This document shows, one piece after another, positions 19,360 through 31,408 of a DNA stretch of 64,000 bases (position 1 is its first letter; each line of letters opens with the position of its first letter). The stretch is from Colias croceus (Eukaryota > Arthropoda > Insecta > Lepidoptera > Pieridae). The notes under the pieces were generated by a model. It did not search any database. It saw only the letters and a list, made by a program, of their open reading frames with translations, and was not told the DNA's origin. Made by a program: the position numbers and the translations under genes. The stretch lies in assembly GCF_905220415.1 (NCBI RefSeq), contig NC_059542.1, forward strand, positions 11,160,001-11,224,000, written 5' to 3'.

Positions 19360-21537
19360 ATATTATAATTTTAATTAAACTAGATACCTATATTCTTCTA
19401 AAATATTTTGTTAAAATATAAGAATCTTAAACAGCTATTTACACTATTTTAATCGAACAAAATCTGAGTTTATTCAACAAACTCAGTGTAACTTATTTAA
19501 AAGTTTGTTTATTAATTAACAAGCAAGAAGTCTGATCTTCCTGTAAAGAAAATTATCTATGGAATAGATATTTAGAATTTTCTTTTTCTGATTTAAAACG
19601 TGTTCCATTGTATTATTAAGTTCGATTTTTCGAAATCTAATGAACAAAATAAATTTGAAATATTATTAAAAAATGTATAACAATGGCCTATAAAACTATT
19701 AACTAAAAAAAACTACGAAGTTTCACTTCGGTTCCACGAATGCGTCACTCGAAATAACGAAATAATTCGAAAATAACTAATATTTTATAAATTTTTATGA
19801 TGAAATGATATCACTCTATTATATTACAGTATTTATTAAAAAAAAAACTACGCTGCGTTCTACGGATCACCAACGTTCAATACATTAAAACATGAAGAAC
19901 AAGTTACGTAGATATACTTTAATCTTACTTCAAATATAGTAAGAGAGCTCAGAATCTAGTTATACGTCATCTTATGCTAATGCCTGGTATTAACTCAATA
20001 ATCTGAGCCTCGGCAGACCATCGGAAATCAATATAGAGGTGATAATGTAATCTAACGTAGTTATACTGACCGACTACTCATTGCCTGGTTTGAATTTGAA
20101 TTTCAATATTATACAAGCTATATCTACGGCTTCGCCCGCTTTGTCTAAAACTTAACAAATTATGTACCTAATTTACCAAAACATTCTTCATGAAGTACTA
20201 TCAGTATCTGTTACGAAAAAAATTAAATATAGGTATAGACGAGTTTTATAGTCCACTATTTGATGGTCAAAGTATCCAATAGACAGTAATACATTAAAAA
20301 TTTTACTCTGATGTAGAAAAGCCTTTATCATTTGCATAAAATAAATACAGTGAAATAACAAAAAATATGTTGTTAGATGCTCTAAGTGAGCACCTCATGT
20401 TCGTACTGAAATTGCGCTAAAATAAGTGAGTAATAAGTAACCTCGGACTTCCCTATATTTACCTATAACTATGGTAGTCAAAGTCATCGACAAGTTACAG
20501 TATTCCTATATGAACGACCACAGAATGCAACATAGGATCCATTAAGGTTAATATCTGTAAAGCTGTTGTTATTTAAGTATTTAAAAGCAGCACTAAACGT
20601 CCGTGTTAACGAGCACTAGACAAAGATTTGTGCTCACTATATTTAGTAAGTGCTTTATGAATCCGTATTCTAAAATCAGGGACTAATACATGTATGTAAA
20701 TCATTTGTTCAGTATAAATCCTGTTACCTTCATAACGCAAATGGATTATGGTTTCTTAAATAATAATAAATTATTAAGAAACATAATCCCTGGTTTAATT
20801 CAGTTATATTTACAAAAGAAAATGTATCGGTGACATAAAAAACGAAATAATGAATGCACTATGGAGCTAATGTATGTCTTCTGTGGATCCTTAAACTTTT
20901 TAATAACCGAGCATAATAATTTTGTCGAAAGAAAGCTCTCATTTTCATATTAAAAGATAATCTATTCTAAAATGAAAGACGCTACTGCAATTTCAGTTTG
21001 TCTAGTATAACTTACGAACTATTTACTTAAAGATATCAAAATGATAAATAAATAAATAAGGAACGAAACCTGTTTTAAATTATTGTTGAGCAAACAGCTC
21101 TTTGGAACCATACACAAATTGTAGCACACATTCAGATAACATTATATTAACACTACCGTTTATATACATCCTTAATCTAGACACGCGGCAGCGTGTCAAG
21201 CCGAGTTCAAGCGAAGAGAACTGGCGAGCAGCAGCCGTGTGTATAATTATTTACACGAACCATATCGAGCCATTTTTTTAGTTTTTAGAACCTCACAAAA
21301 TATAAACAGTATGTGAAACTAGCCTCATCAAATTATGGGGTTCAATAGGTCATTATTTGTTTGCTTTGTGAAAATAATTATATTATTCAAATTAAAAAAG
21401 TTATATCCCACCAAAAACATTTTCATGTAAAATGTTGCCAAGACGAGCCCATATGACTCGCACTGTCAAAAAGTTATCAGATCTCATGTAGAGCCAAGCT
21501 TCTAACACTACACGCCCTAACTCTACAAGGCCTAACT
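19360..21537. other. Intron with only small repeats
   Basis: It holds a CTAGC-E fragment at 20124-20175 (GGCTTCGCCCGCTTTGTC) and an 18 bp-arm hairpin at 20743-20789. Otherwise no frame or repeat is supported. A short GC patch at about 21180-21240 is unexplained. Confidence 0.5.
20743..20789. repeat. Imperfect 18 bp inverted repeat
   Basis: GGATTATGGTTTCTTAA pairs with TTAAGAAACATAATCC around an A/T loop. Confidence 0.65.
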
Positions 21538-21693
21538 TCACAAACTCTACACCTTAGTCAAAATATGTGGCTTGGCCATTTCGCTACATTCACATCGGCG
21601 TAAGGTGAAAAATTAATATGTGTTATACAATAGTTCTTGTAGTAACGAACGGCCAAGCCACATACATATTTTGACTAAGGTGTAGAGTTTGTG
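21538..21693. mobile_element. Fold-back element, 40 bp arms
   Basis: The left arm runs CACAAACTCTACACCTTAG, TCAAAATATGTGGCTTGGCC. The right arm is its inverse, differing only by a few bases (ACATACATA against ACATA). The spacer is about 70 bases. Confidence 0.8.
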
Positions 21694-22002
21694 AACTACC
21701 GTGCCCCCAGATTTTGGAATAAACATTGTTCTCTAAGGGAAAATAAAACAATTGAGTTTTCAGTCAACCTAAGAACTTAATACATCTTTGTAAATAAATT
21801 TCTGGACTGTCTGCAGAACTTGGCACACATTTAGATCTCATTTCTTTTTTTGGCAAATTAAGTCAACGATTGAACTCGGCTCCAAATTTTACATTTATGT
21901 TTTTGGTGGGTAATAATCTACCTCTAATCATCAACGACGTTATATACAAACTAGAGATTCCTAACCTTAAATATAATTACTAACATAAACATTTTCTTGC
22001 AG

Positions 22003-22122
22003 TGTTCAAATCACAGACATCGCTATCAACTGATTCGGGACTTTGCACCGAACGTGGCTTACGGAGAACCCACATAGAATTGGTCAAGCCTCCTGGGAAG
22101 CGAATCGGTCTTAAGCTGGCAG
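22003..22122 (+). CDS. Second coding exon; start of a PDZ-like domain
   Basis: The acceptor TTTTCTTGCAG ends at 22002 and the donor GGTATGT follows at 22123. The exon is exactly 120 bases and takes phase 1 to phase 1 (G+TG gives Val; it ends GCA-G). The peptide has a Ser/Thr-rich linker (FKSQTSLSTDSGLCTERG) and then HIELVKPPGKRIGLKLAG. The latter has the layout of a PDZ beta-A strand followed by the carboxylate-binding loop: a hydrophobic strand, a basic PPGK turn, and an I-G-L-x-L motif in the GLGF position. PDZ domains bind C-terminal peptides in scaffolds at cell junctions and synapses. The remaining 60 or so residues would lie in later exons. Which PDZ protein this is I cannot tell. The 70-codon minus-strand frame at 21980-22192 is a shadow. 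Confidence 0.75.
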
Positions 22123-23085
22123 GTATGTTGTATCCATTACTGAACAATTTTGGATAAAATGTTTGTGTAGTAATAAGTGTATGGGAAACCAATTTCCAAT
22201 TTTTATACTTGTTTAATATACGTTCAAGTTATAATGTAAGTAAGTGTTTGAATAAAACGGTAAAGGCATAGATAGCATATTATATACGTTGATAAAATAA
22301 CAGCATTTTTACTTAATTACAGATGAATATTGATATTATTCGTGTGTAAAATACTTCATAATAATATGTGGACAACACAGGAAGTGAAATGAAATTTCTT
22401 AAATAAGATTTAATAGTACAAATTCAGAAGATATAAATTAAATTTATATATAACATTTTTTTTAGAAACCAAACCTTTCGGACACTAAACAAAAACTAAT
22501 GCAACAGCGTTATCTCTATGTAAATTGGATGTTTTACATAGAGTCCTATTACATATTTAATCCGATACCTAACATTTTATCAATAGGTAAGTATGACTTG
22601 ATTTTTCCCCCACTTACCAGATATATTCTGAACATAAAACCCCTACATTAATATTTCTCTAGAACCGTGTACTATATAGCGTACACGAGGCCCATATATT
22701 AACAATAGCATGTGCACAAAGATGGTACGGATACAAACCGATGTTGGTCGTGTGCTATTTTTTCTACCTATTTGTTTTACGGGTAAACGTATTGCAAATG
22801 TTCAGTTAAAAATGATTTTTTTTAAGAACTAGTGTAAAATATAGGTTTGAATATTGGCATGAGCTTAATCTATGAAATTAATTGATTCCAATTCGATGAA
22901 AAATTATTTAACAAAACGATGGGGATTAATTATAATAATACGTTTTGGTTAAGGGTATAATTTAGGTACCTATCAATTTTTTTGTATCTCCTTAAAGAAG
23001 CTAACTAATTAAGGTGAAAGTATTTTTAACTTTTTATAATAGCCGTTTGGATGCATTTTGTTACATGGATAGATTGATTAATTTA

Positions 23086-23260
23086 GGGCTGATTTTTCAA
23101 TACTTGGTTAAAACTTATTCATCGAATAACGTATTAGACTACCATTTCAAAAATATATTCTAATTGTCCATATTTGACAGTTTACAGGTGACATTTTAAA
23201 ATGTTCGTGTAAAACTTTATTGGACGGATAAATTTTAACCAAGGATTGAAAAATCAGCGC
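23086..23260. mobile_element. Harbinger-like MITE with TTA duplication
   Basis: The ends are GGGCTGATTTTTCAATACTT and, inverted, GCGCTGATTTTTCAATCCTT, continuing through GGTTAAAA. TTA flanks both sides (23083-23085 and 23261-23263). A TWA duplication with GG-starting ends fits PIF/Harbinger. A degraded related piece lies at about 23580-23640 (TTTTCAATCCGTGGCTTAAA). Confidence 0.8.
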
Positions 23261-23313
23261 TTAGATTGCTTAGTAAGCGATGAAAAGTTGTCCATCAATC
23301 AAACAATAATAGT

Positions 23314-23360
23314 CGCCAAACAAACGCCAAACGAAAAAATCGCCAAAATCAAACGCCAAA
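23314..23360. other. Four CGCCAAA motifs in 47 bp
   Basis: CGCCAAA occurs at 23314, 23325, 23341 and 23354. On the minus strand this is TTTGGCG, an E2F-like core, though none has the full TTTSSCGC form. It may be a decayed tandem repeat. Confidence 0.3.
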
Positions 23361-23727
23361 ACGAATCTTAATACCTTCCATAAAGATATGAAATTGCAAA
23401 AACCCATTTTACACAAATCTCAAATTCCTTCCCGGTTTAATCCGGGCCACATTTACATATTTATTGGGTGACGACTACAGACGATGTCTAATCGATAACT
23501 TTACACGGGATTAGTCGAATCGACAAGTGAATAGTCGAATTTGTAATGACTAGCGCAATTGACTTGTGGAACATTAGGACTGTTTTCAATCCGTGGCTTA
23601 AACTTATCCTTACATTAATATCACACACACTTTGAAATAGGATTGAAAGATCAACTCATGATCAACCCTTAGTTCTATTAAACAAAAAATATTTAATGTT
23701 GTAGACTATACTAGAACTTATGAATTT

Positions 23728-23973
23728 ACAAGTGATAACTGCGTTAAAAACAACCGACTTCAAACTTGCACTTGCAAAAATGCTCATAAAATAAAAACTA
23801 CTGGGCCTATCCGAATAAAATTTTTATGGGACCAATTCGACACCAACCCGCATCGAACAAAAAAAGAATCACGTAAATCGGTTCAGAAACCTCGGAGTAA
23901 TCGGTGTACATACATAAAAAAAACATACCGGCCGAATTGATAACCTCCTCCTTTTTTTGAAGTCGGTTAAAAA
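23728..23973 (+). mobile_element. ACCGACTT repeat, full copy with small deletion
   Basis: It matches the copy at 4860 from ACAAGTGATAACTGCG to TTTGAAGTCGGTTAAAA, but lacks the short stretch TTTACAAATACC(T) near its left end. Confidence 0.75.
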
Positions 23974-24235
23974 CTTTGCTTAAGTCTATTTTATGCTAAT
24001 GAAACGCTACGACGAGACGGTCATGGCGACGCAGTGCTTAGTTATTCTGACTATTGCACCTGATATTTCCATCAATATTCCTGAAAAAAAAAGTGCAATG
24101 GTAAATTATTATAAATGATTAAAGCAAGAATTCAAAAATAGGATGATCACGTGTCCTGTTAGCATAACAAAACCTGTGTAATTAAATTGCATTGTGCGTA
24201 CATTTATTTATCCAAGTAAATAAATCTAATCGACG

Positions 24236-24460
24236 CTAAAGTAATATAAATACCGCGCCACAGGAAAAACGAAAGTACAATCGCGCGCATAACTCATAAC
24301 GTTGAAATAAAATGATAAACTCAGAAGGCGAGGATGGATTTAAAGCGTCAATTAGCCCGACGTCGAGGGAGACTAAATTTGTACACCGGAGGTAATAAAA
24401 ATAGTTGCGTGCGGTTACCATGGCTGCGTGTGCGATGGATGCGGCTTTTAAAAATTAATA
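24236..24460 (+). other. Non-repeat GC-richer island in intron 2
   Basis: It has ACCGCGCCACAGG, CAATCGCGCGCATAACTC and GCCCGACGTCGAGGGAG, and shares no block with other parts of the window. At 24418-24459 a strong start context (ACCATGG) opens a 12-codon frame, MAACAMDAAFKN. It could be regulatory DNA or an alternative first exon; no donor or conserved peptide proves it. Confidence 0.25.
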
Positions 24461-26066
24461 TGTGATTTATAAGAATCTGTATTTATATGATTTAATAAAT
24501 CAGGTGAGTCGGGTAAGAACTTCTAAATTTTTACAAGCTAAAATAGGAAGCCAATTAGTAAGTTGTTTGTAAGTCAGACTGTCTATTACAAAAATTTTTG
24601 AAACGGTTTGCTCTTTTTGCATGACAATTTTAGTGGTGAATCGGGTATGTTACAGGCAGTTTTTAACTTTATTAATTTGAGCAGCCATTAACTTCAAAAT
24701 GATCTCCTATATTTTAGAACTTTAACAGTACCTTCAGTAATTAGAAGAATTCTAATTTGTAACAAGCCATGTATTGAAAATTTTATGTTTTGGTACATTA
24801 CGATGGCTTACTGATTTAAATATGATGTTAAATTGTTTGCAATCTTCTAAATATGATGTTATATTCATGTCATTTCACTCATAGTCTTAAAAGTACACTA
24901 CACAGTATTCAAGTAATTTATAATAACGTAGCATAAACATGAAAACCGTACACCAAAAGCGCCGTTATACATTAGAAATGTAGGTGCTAAAACAAACAGA
25001 ATAAGCCTGCGCCGGTTTAAAATGTATTTCCTCTACTATCGCAGTAAATGAACGTCACATCTAGAAACACTTATTCCAGACAGCGAACATGACGCAGCTG
25101 TCGAGATACGCTCCTAGTTGGACTTTTAAACTGAGAGAAAAATACACTGTGTTCGTAAAACGACGGTTTATGAACATTTAAAACAACAGTTTTCTGCATG
25201 ACTGTACTTTGGATTATACTGTGGTTATGCACCGTTTTAGGTGATTGTTTTTAAACTGTGTGTGATAATTGCTTGTTTTTATTTTTGTTGAATTACTTTA
25301 TTTGAAAATAAGTTTTATTTTATTTGAAATAAGTTTTATTTTTATTAGGTATTTTAATAATTATTGATTTATTCTTTATTGCTCATAGTATTTTATAATA
25401 AAAATTAACCTGAAATTACATTTAAACAATTGGTGCTCTTATCGCTCTCTTATCGCTATCGCTATGTAGAGATTACTTACAGACCACCGGAGACTTTTTT
25501 TTTAATCTAATAATCTAGTAATTTTAGAGGTACATGATAACAAAAAAATATATTTCCTTGTTTTAATATTGGCAACGCATTAAAAATAACAAGAGCAATA
25601 TTATTTTTTTTATAAAATTAAACGTTTTTATTATTAAAGTTTTTCAAATTATTTTTAAATAATGTTAGTATCAACTACCAACACATAATAAACCTAACAC
25701 AGAAATGTCCAACTAAACTGGAATACCGAAGCTTAACTACGGTGGCATTTATTGTCACTATGTTCTGTTAGTATGCAGCGAAGAGAACTCTAGTGTTTGA
25801 AATAGAATGAGAAAAGTAGTTGTTTTTTTTTGTCATTTAACTAGAGAATTTAATGAAACTGGTGGTAAGTTTATGATATGACGGTTCAAAGGTGGTGCTA
25901 GAAGAAGTCTAATTGAATTAATAAATGTTTGAGTTGCATTTGAATATTTCGAAAACAAGAAAATTTCAAGCAATAATAATAAAAATTACTTTGAAACTTT
26001 AACAGCAAAATTTGTAAATACTTATATGACTAAAACAATACTTAGCGAATCCCGCCTGGTGATATA
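24461..26066. other. No gene found
   Basis: AT-rich intron with short A/T repeats near 25290-25350. A LINE or SINE 3' tail fragment at about 25870-25935 (GGTGGTGCTAGAAGAAG, TCTAATTGAATTAATAAATG) is related to 61563-61730. Confidence 0.5.
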
Positions 26067-26283
26067 TTTTTGAAGTGAAAACTTCTTTAGCGGCGTTGGG
26101 TATAAAATCTTAAACTCGCGTCAGGACACGTGGCCTGATCGAAAAAGCGTAAGACGGATTTTTTTTAGTCCTTATATTCCATGCGTAAGACGGATACCAT
26201 TCCAAAATATCAAACATGCTGAACGTTAATAATCAAGTTTTCACTTCTGCCGGCACTCCCGGAGTGCAATCCGTCTTTTTTTT
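26067..26283 (+). mobile_element. Helentron/DINE-like element, type 3, full length
   Basis: It starts TTTTGAAGTGAAAACTTCTT, has two CGTAAGACGGAT blocks in the core, then AAGTTTTCACTTCTGCCGG and the hairpin CACTCC-CGGAGTG ending before CCGTC and a T run. It is the inverse of the copy at 18127 with high identity. Confidence 0.8.
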
Positions 26284-27329
26284 AATTATTTCTTATGTAT
26301 AAAATTTTTATATTCATATAGTTACATACTCATAAAGCAAATTCTCATTCTGGCGTGATCCAATATACCTACCACAGAGTATTTAATAATTTAAATTTTA
26401 GAAGAAAGACAATACTAATTTATTCATTTCTCAATTATTTAAGACTAACATTTAATTAAGTTTCTTAATACAAAGCGATCCTTTGTCCTATTCTATTACA
26501 GAAACAATTACATTGTTAGCATAATATAAACCTGAATAAGTGGTTTAGATATAATGAAATTTAAATATCCTTGTATTAATTGTACTTACCGTCTTCTAAT
26601 CCACTAGTTTTCACTTATTTTCGTTATATAGAAAATGTAAAATAATGTGTACCCCTCCTTCGTCGCTGTCGAATCTATATTTATTACAATTTATGAAAAT
26701 TAGTTCAAGTGTTTCAGCTTAAAAATAAAGCCTTTTCAATATAATATTTAACTCTTATAATCAAAAATCAAAAATATTATTATTTGATTTATTGAAAATA
26801 TATTAAAAGATCAAAAATCCTCCATTATATTAGTAGTAATATTTCACACAAATTCGGTCAAAGAACCTGAAAACTTAAAGACCCAAAATATAGTTCCCAA
26901 ACTAGTAAAATCGTCTATTTTTACGTGACAATAATACCACAAAAAAGATCAAAATATTCCAAACCCACCCTCATTAATGAACGTATTTAGAATTAAAGAA
27001 TCTACCCAAAAGTACTACTAAAATAAAATCTTAAATACAATAATTTAAAGAAGAAAAGCTTAAGAAACACTTTGCAGCATTACTTTAACGTAATTGTGTT
27101 CCTGCTATCGTAAAAAGAATCTAAAGCTAAAATAATACAGTGAAAACATAATTAGTACTGAACCTCTTAGTGAGGTAGTTTTTCTGATACTTAGAGCATT
27201 TATTTTCTGCTCGTACTGTATCATAAAATAAGAAGCATTTGAGGAAATTTGTTCGCAATATACATATAGTGTTTTTACTTTATACGCGGATAGAACACAG
27301 TGAAAATAAGAGAAGAATACAAATTCTTA

Positions 27330-27575
27330 TTTAACAATAATTTTTGAAACTTTTGTAGCTATAAAGTGAAGTCCCGTGTCCCCGTAGGGGTAAGGGGCAG
27401 ATGCGTACATCTGTTTCACTGATCGATTTTCTTTAGAGACAAGTAGGTGATCAGCGTTCTGTGTCCTACCAGTTCGAGACATTTTTTTTTCTTCGTCTCC
27501 ATCGGGAATCGAACCCAGTACGGAGTACCCCTCGGTTCTACGATCACGCGTCAACCACTATACCAAGGAGACGGT
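27330..27575 (-). mobile_element. tRNA-headed SINE
   Basis: On the minus strand, from 27575: GTCTCCTTGGTATAGTGG (A box), a short arm, GGGTTCGATTCCCGATGG (B box), and GGAGAC pairing with the starting GTCTCC. An A run, about 150 bases of body and an AT-rich tail follow. The internal Pol III promoter appears intact. The 75-codon minus-strand frame here is not a gene. Confidence 0.85.
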
Positions 27576-28024
27576 CAACTATTATAGTAGTGTTAAATAA
27601 TCTTCCTTGCAAACGTTGTATATTAACTATTCAACCATAATAAACTAATTTACCCATAAAACAGTACCATATCGAGTTTTTAAAACATTAAATCAAATCC
27701 TTCGTCTTTACGCTTAGAAGTATATTTACCATTTTATAACAATAATAACCATAAATATACACATGGACCAGCTAAGCCACTTATGACCTAGAGAGATCTA
27801 CATAATCACCCTCAATCTTAATTCCGACCCAAAACGGGGCAGCGAATCATTGCTGTTATAATAATAATTTCCGCTACCCTATTATACCGCAAAATATAAT
27901 ATAGGTACTCATGTTCTCCCAAAGGTCTCTTAACCCGAACTAATTTCGCATTCGACGGTATTAACATAGTATAACGAGAACAAGTAAGTTATCTTCGAAC
28001 AAAGGTATGGTTTTCATGGATCAT

Positions 28025-28420
28025 TGACGTCAGGGCCGCGCCATTGCAGAGAGCGGTCGGTGTTTGTTTATACAATTAAGTATTAAAAAAAAATTGGTTG
28101 TCTGTAAAGTCGGTTTACTGACGATAGTTGAACTTGACAACGATTGTGCTTCTTTGTCGCTCGTTCCGCGCTCTCGCTCGCACTTCAAGCCTTACGGAAC
28201 GCCTCAGAGCGAGGTAACGCCGCATAAGACATGTTTTTTCGTGCGTGCAGCTGGCTTTATCGAATTATAAGACGTTGTCATGTCAATAATATTAACGTGA
28301 CAAGTGACAACCCTGCACCTCGCGAGTTTAGTTACCGTGCGCTTCTAAACGCCGGGACTGGCCTACTTGTCTCTTTATACTATGGTATGAATCCGATCGG
28401 ATGTACCGCCATTTAAACAG
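28025..28420. promoter_or_regulatory. CpG-rich block with a perfect CRE, or repeat remnant
   Basis: TGACGTCA at 28025-28032 is a full cAMP-response-element palindrome. It is followed by GGGCCGCGCC and, at 28150-28200, by TCGCTCGTTCCGCGCTCTCG. The block could be an intronic promoter. However, GTCTGTAAAGTCGGTTTACT at about 28102 feels like a dispersed lepidopteran repeat, so a TE origin is equally likely. Confidence 0.3.
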
Positions 28421-29485
28421 AATGTGATTAACCGCCATCTTGATTTATGAATATTAATATTTAGACGTTTGAGCGACGTCTTGTGTCCCTAGGTGCTTCG
28501 AGTCGCGGTATGGTGTGTAGCTTATTGAAATATAATTGCGTTTATGCATAGATAATTTGATGACAGAATTCCACGGTTTAGGGTTGGAAATTGGAATACA
28601 ATATTAATTAATATTAGAATCGGAATATAGTACAATGAAAATCATGTCATCACTATAATTTACCTATTCACATCATGAAAGTTATGAACATAAGGTCCTA
28701 AAGTACCATTTAATTCTGAAGTCATAAATAGTTTAATTCTTTCTATCGATGGGACACTACCATTTTGTGAAATTCGGTTTGTTCATACTTTTTATGAAAG
28801 CGAAATAAAAAAGTGCATTAACCTTTTTTTATCTCAAAAATATAAAAAAGCACAACAATACAATGTATGGGGGAATAAAAGTTTTAATTAACACTGCTTT
28901 TTTTTAACTTGGACGCATCGAAACGACGGGCGAAAAATTATTTAGATTTAAATCAGATCTTATTACCTTTTTCTAAGTAGCCTAGCTCTATATCCCACTC
29001 GCCTATAAGTTTTAAAACAATAAGAGTCGAATTAATATTCGTACACAATAAACTAAGCAATACATTTCAGGGTTCACTACAATATGTTATATTTATTACT
29101 AAACGGAGATCGTAAATAATTTTTATTGCACGCATTACATTTTAGTGTCGTTTGTGTACGCCAACTTTATCCGTTTTTCTTATGATATGAAATATGGTAA
29201 AGTTTTAGTTTTACTAAAATGATTGCTATGTTACATCTTGGTAAACAAGATTAAGGCGACGATACACAACTTTTTACTAAAAAATCTACTACCTATTAAA
29301 TTAAATCGTGCATTACCTATATTTTCTTCATAAATGTTCCTTTGTAAAGACATTTATATCCATTGCATGGATCCAATTATTCAGTCTACAATTATTCAGT
29401 CTACATTCAGTCAACAATATTTTATTGTTGTTATTTATGTTGAACACATAAATACGAGTGTGCTATCTAACTATTTTATTATTTA
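28421..29485. other. No gene or repeat recognised
   Basis: AT-rich intron. A small tandem of about 15 bp (ATTATTCAGTCTACA) lies near 29376-29410. Confidence 0.5.
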
Positions 29486-29712
29486 CTAGCTTTCCGTCCG
29501 CGGCTTCGCCCGCGTTTTGAAAGAAAAGCCTCATAGTTCCCGTTCCCGTGGGATTTCCGGGATAAAACCTATCCTATTTGTTAATTCAAGTTACCCTCTA
29601 TATGTGTGCTTAATTTCATTGTAATCGGTTCAGTAGTATTTGCGTGAAAGAGTAACAACACACACATACACATCCTCACAAACTTTCACATTTATAATAT
29701 ATATTAGTAGGA
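29486..29712 (+). repeat. CTAGC-A element, full length
   Basis: CTAGCTTTCCGTCCGCGG, TCCCGTTCCCGTGGGATTTC, GTAATCGGTTCAGTAG, AAAGAGTAACAACACACAC and ATATTAGTAGGAT. Confidence 0.9.
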
Positions 29713-30183
29713 TCTTACTACCTTACCAACATAATATTTCATTTTAAAGGAGATTAAATACTGCCTCCCTTTCAATTAAAACACACATTTTATACCGAAT
29801 GTTTATCCATCAAGGGACACATCCATTCTACATTCTACAACCCGTTAATTGCCTCACTTAACTCCTCAGCTAATGAACAGTTTGTCTTGAATTTTGTTTT
29901 GTTTATAGCGACAATTAAAGTCCCAAATTCGGCAGCATATGTCAATGAAAATTACTGCTAGCGTTTATTTAATTAGTTGATTGCGTCTAGTTAACCGGCT
30001 GTTTTCAATTGCGGTATTTTTGAACGCTTGCACGTACTTGAAACCGCACTTTTTAATTAAACGCCGTTGTATTTAGTTCACGTTAATGAATGACATGAAT
30101 ATCGAACACATTTTATCAAACTTTGTGGTTATGTTAACCAACTATTTTGTATCAAATACATAGATGACAAAGGAATTGTGATA

Positions 30184-30378
30184 ATCCTACTAATATTATA
30201 AATGGATGGATTGTTATTATTTTATGCAAATACTAATGAACCGATTACAATTAAATTTGGTATGTGTATAGGTATCCAAAATAAGACATAGGCTACTTTT
30301 TATTCAGAACAGCCCACAGGAGCGCGAACTATCCGGATTTTTCTTTGAAAACGCAGGCGAAGACGCGGGTGGAAATGT
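30184..30378 (-). repeat. CTAGC-A element, degraded
   Basis: It begins TCCTACTAATATTATAAATG, keeps AAGACATAGGCTACTTTTTA and GAAAACGCAGGCGAAGACGC, and has lost the final CTAGT. Confidence 0.75.
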
Positions 30379-30657
30379 ATTAATTTATACGTGTTGTTAA
30401 TTAATAATTTACGTTTCATCATTGACGGAATAATTGATGATAGATAATTTAATTAAAAAAAACGATAAAGAACTAAATTAAAAAAAATATATAACTATTC
30501 ATTCTTTCTCTGCATCCATTACCATCTATTTTCACATACACACCTAGCATTCCAAGTGACAAAACAAACAATGCAAAACCAAGTCGAAACTAGAATGTAA
30601 TACCCAGCAAATACTTACGAACTTTTGAACCAAGTTTGAACACTTAATTAACACATT

Positions 30658-30880
30658 TCAGGGCACAGCTAAGAAAGACCGTGCACGGGCGGTTCGAGAA
30701 AGTACTACTTCTCGAGCGGTCGGTCGTTGGCGCTATAAACCGCGCAGTTGACGACTTGAAGCGACGGCTCGAGCAGTCCGTGTACGGCAGTAAATGAATG
30801 TCCATAGTGACACCGTGTGGTCGCGCCTTCAAGCCGTCGGTCTCAACTGCTTGTAGCGGTCCGTGTACGGCCGCCCTAAA
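30658..30880. mobile_element. GC-rich block, possible MITE
   Basis: It is bounded by CAGGGC and GCCGCCCTA. GTCCGTGTACGG occurs twice (about 30776 and 30860). GACTTGAAGCGACGG and CTTCAAGCCGTCGG face each other, giving a long imperfect fold-back. The 104-codon minus-strand frame across it is probably a by-product. Target duplication is unclear. Confidence 0.45.
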
Positions 30881-31303
30881 TGTATTCGTATGTTGAAACA
30901 AATACGAGTAAACCCAGTTACAAAGTTTGGCAGACGTGACGAATTCAGATATAGTCAAAGGATTGTTCTCAAGAAACCTTTAGTTCTGTTTGTGAGGTTT
31001 CTCGCACTTGGAATTTAATTGAATCCGACCTATTTTGGGCTTAAAACTTTCTTTCGCAAGTTCGTGGGATGACATTAATGGAACGGTATTTTAATAATCT
31101 ATTATCGACTTTTTAAGTCTATTTTAAACTTTTTACATTTAATTTCCTAAGTTTTCCTATGTCATTTTAACATCCTGACGTCTTTTAATATTTTAGAATT
31201 CACTATTTCCTCAATAATAAATAAAGTTATTAATCATTTTAATCTTAATTTCAATTATTTACAATTATGTGGGTCTCCACAAAGCGAGTAGCTCGGTCGA
31301 CCT

Positions 31304-31408
31304 GAGGCTGCGTTTCAACAAGCGAGGCATATTATGACACGATACTGTTGCTTTTCTACAAATACCTCGCAACGCATCCTCGCACATATCTGGTGGAAAA
31401 GCATCCTA
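31304..31408. mobile_element. Short MITE, hAT-like termini
   Basis: The left end is GAGGCTGCGTTTCAAC and AAGCGAGG. The right end, inverted, is AGGATGCTTTTCCACCAG, then TGTGCGAGGATGCG. A fragment of the same family is at 40316-40372 (GTGCTTTTCCATCAATAATA). Confidence 0.5.

Larger units (their letters stand above)
2905..22002 (+). other. Intron 1 of the PDZ-like gene (19.1 kb)
   Basis: It is bounded by donor GTAGGT at 2905 and acceptor TTTTCTTGCAG ending at 22002, joining two coding exons in phase 1. Apart from the alternative terminal exons at 3539-3811 it holds only repeats and unremarkable AT-rich DNA. Confidence 0.7.

Noticed and set aside
23314..23360. E2F site cluster
   Set aside because: Four TTTGGCG cores but no full consensus and no promoter context; more likely a decayed simple repeat.
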